Shown here one piece after another: positions 62,580 through 64,000 of a stretch of 64,000 bases of DNA. How positions within the stretch are numbered: position 1 is the stretch's first letter; each line of letters starts with the position of its first letter. The translations under genes and the position numbers were made by a program. A model generated the notes under the pieces. The model saw nothing but the letters and a program-made list of their open reading frames with translations. It made no database searches and was not told where the DNA came from. Source of the stretch: Ignelater luminosus (Eukaryota > Arthropoda > Insecta > Coleoptera > Elateridae); contig VTPC01002345.1 of assembly GCA_011009095.1 (NCBI GenBank), forward strand, positions 78,497-142,496, read 5' to 3'.

Positions 62580-63620
62580 CTGCCACCAACAAAAAGCACT
62601 GCTGAATACTGGGTAGCCTAAATGATACATTACACCAACTGTGTTTGGTTATAGCAAGATGGTGCACCATGGCTTACTTTGCTGTATAAGTTAGAAACTA
62701 TTTAAGTGAGGTATTTCTGAGAACTGCAGTAATTGAAATGCGATAAGACTGATTAACGTTTCCAACACCATTTCTCTTTGTTGGAAATTTAGAATATTTA
62801 GGCTGGCATAAAAAAGTTTTAGTGAAGAATATGTTTATTGCAGCAATTTTGATACATGCTTCTTGAATCTTGAGTTGGTGTCAAAAATTAAACTCAAGTT
62901 CCCTACTGAATTGACGATTATGCATTATTAGTATTGTGTGATCATTACTATGATAGAAATTTGATTAATGTTACTACACTCAGTGCCAGCTGGTCATGGG
63001 CCATAGCTGTTATTGTTATAAAACATATATTTTTAACATTGCTTTATCTTAGAAACAAGTGACTTTTACATTAGCTATATTTTCAAATTTAGTGTTTTGA
63101 TAGTTCACCATAGAAGAAAAACCAAATTTTAACAATGGCGAACAAAAACATATCTGTGAGGAAAATAGGCCATCAACTGTATCAAAATGAAGTGTCTGTT
63201 GGAAAACTTGTAAACAGACTGGTCACATTATAAGTACCCCTAAAACGTACAGGATGAAATGTCAATCATTGCTGATGATGTCTTTATATGCTTGGGTTCT
63301 TTTAGAAAAATAAAAGACTTAATATGCATATCCTTGAACTTTACAACTTCATGGTGCTTTCAAACTATCTGATGTATACATTACAAAAAAAAAGAGGTCC
63401 AAAATAAAACCTTGTGGAGCACCAGATGTAATCAAGAAAAGGGTAGACAACTGATTATACTAGACTTTTGTCTAATAGATAAGAATGGACTAAGTCAAGT
63501 GAATCGAGTTATTAGAAAAGCTGGAATGTAGTGCAAACTACATCTGAATCTTAAAATCACTGTTAATGTTGATGAAAGTTGGTTGCTACCATGACAACCT
63601 ATCTTTCCTGGTTTGCTATC
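62580..63620 (-). mobile_element. Second non-LTR reverse-transcriptase remnant, head-to-tail with the first
   Basis: Minus strand: DSLDLVHSYLLDKS at about 63500-63460; SGAPQGFILDLFF at about 63425-63390, the conserved RT block usually SGVPQGSxLGPLLF; then VNSVGNLSLIFDTNSRFKKH and VSKLLQ at 62915-62845 followed after a stop by TYSSLKLFYASLNI. Decayed. It covers the later part of an RT; the neighbour at lower coordinates covers nearly the whole domain, so two insertions are more likely than one broken copy. Confidence 0.72.
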
Positions 63621-64000
63621 TATTTATAGACCTTGCATACATTTATGATTACAACCCTTCTGGCTTCATTTTTTAAATGTATTTTGTGCCCTTTTACCAG
63701 TCTCACAACTTTATTAGATATTGTTCATCCCATTTTTTTTTTTTATTTTCTACTAAAATACTTCAATTAAAATAGATACAATAACTAATATGGTCTTGGA
63801 TAGTTTGCAGACTAAATTTTATACCGATACTTTTTTTTTCTATAATACATGTCACTCAAAATTTCCTAATTCATGTTGTTCATGTAACTAAATAAAAATC
63901 TAGATTAGTGACAAGATAATTTTACTTTGTAGTCTTAACTCCCTTTATGGATTATGATTTAGTGCGTAATGTCTGTCTAATTCTCAAATGATTTTTTTCC

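Overview
The window is AT-rich animal DNA. Its codon usage, short U2-type introns beside very long ones, and its mix of hAT, piggyBac, mariner, Tigger and jockey/CR1-like remnants point to an insect. A beetle would fit, but the species cannot be read from the sequence. Only one protein-coding gene is certain: the single-copy orthologue of hnRNP K (Drosophila bancal), on the + strand. It has ten coding exons between 22006 and 56803 that join in frame into a protein of about 403 residues: an N-terminal KRSRR nuclear-import patch, KH1, KH2, a Gly/Arg/Pro-rich linker and KH3. A non-coding 5' exon must lie upstream of the acceptor at 21991-21992. The 3' UTR probably ends near 58.38 kb.

Layout. 1-1399 is the 3' part of a decayed hAT element. 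3.2-4.9 kb holds an unrecognised minus-strand candidate gene. 5.5-6.97 kb is a decayed piggyBac and 11.5-12.6 kb a decayed Tc1/mariner with both TIRs, followed by two tRNA-like sequences. 13-22 kb shows nothing firm. From 22 to 56.8 kb is the hnRNP K gene. Its introns of 7.9, 3.0, 0.8, 3.9, 15.7, 0.06, 0.3, 0.06 and 1.9 kb carry a Tigger element and a MITE cut from the same family, a 127-bp TA-flanked MITE, hAT ends, tRNA-like SINEs, LTR primer-binding-site-like sequences, and several possible nested antisense exons. 58.9-63.6 kb is a transposon cluster: a non-autonomous hAT with a perfect 8-bp target duplication, a 432-bp foldback element, and two head-to-tail non-LTR reverse-transcriptase remnants.

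The points most worth following are these. The 44-base, frame-breaking exon 3 of hnRNP K lies among C-rich patches of the kind hnRNP K itself binds, which suggests autoregulated splicing. A three-exon antisense candidate gene in intron 1 has matching splice phases. A GC-rich island deep in the 15.7-kb intron may be an internal promoter or first exon. A 95-base near-perfect hairpin lies in the hnRNP K 3' UTR. No rRNA, CRISPR or bacterial-type feature was seen.
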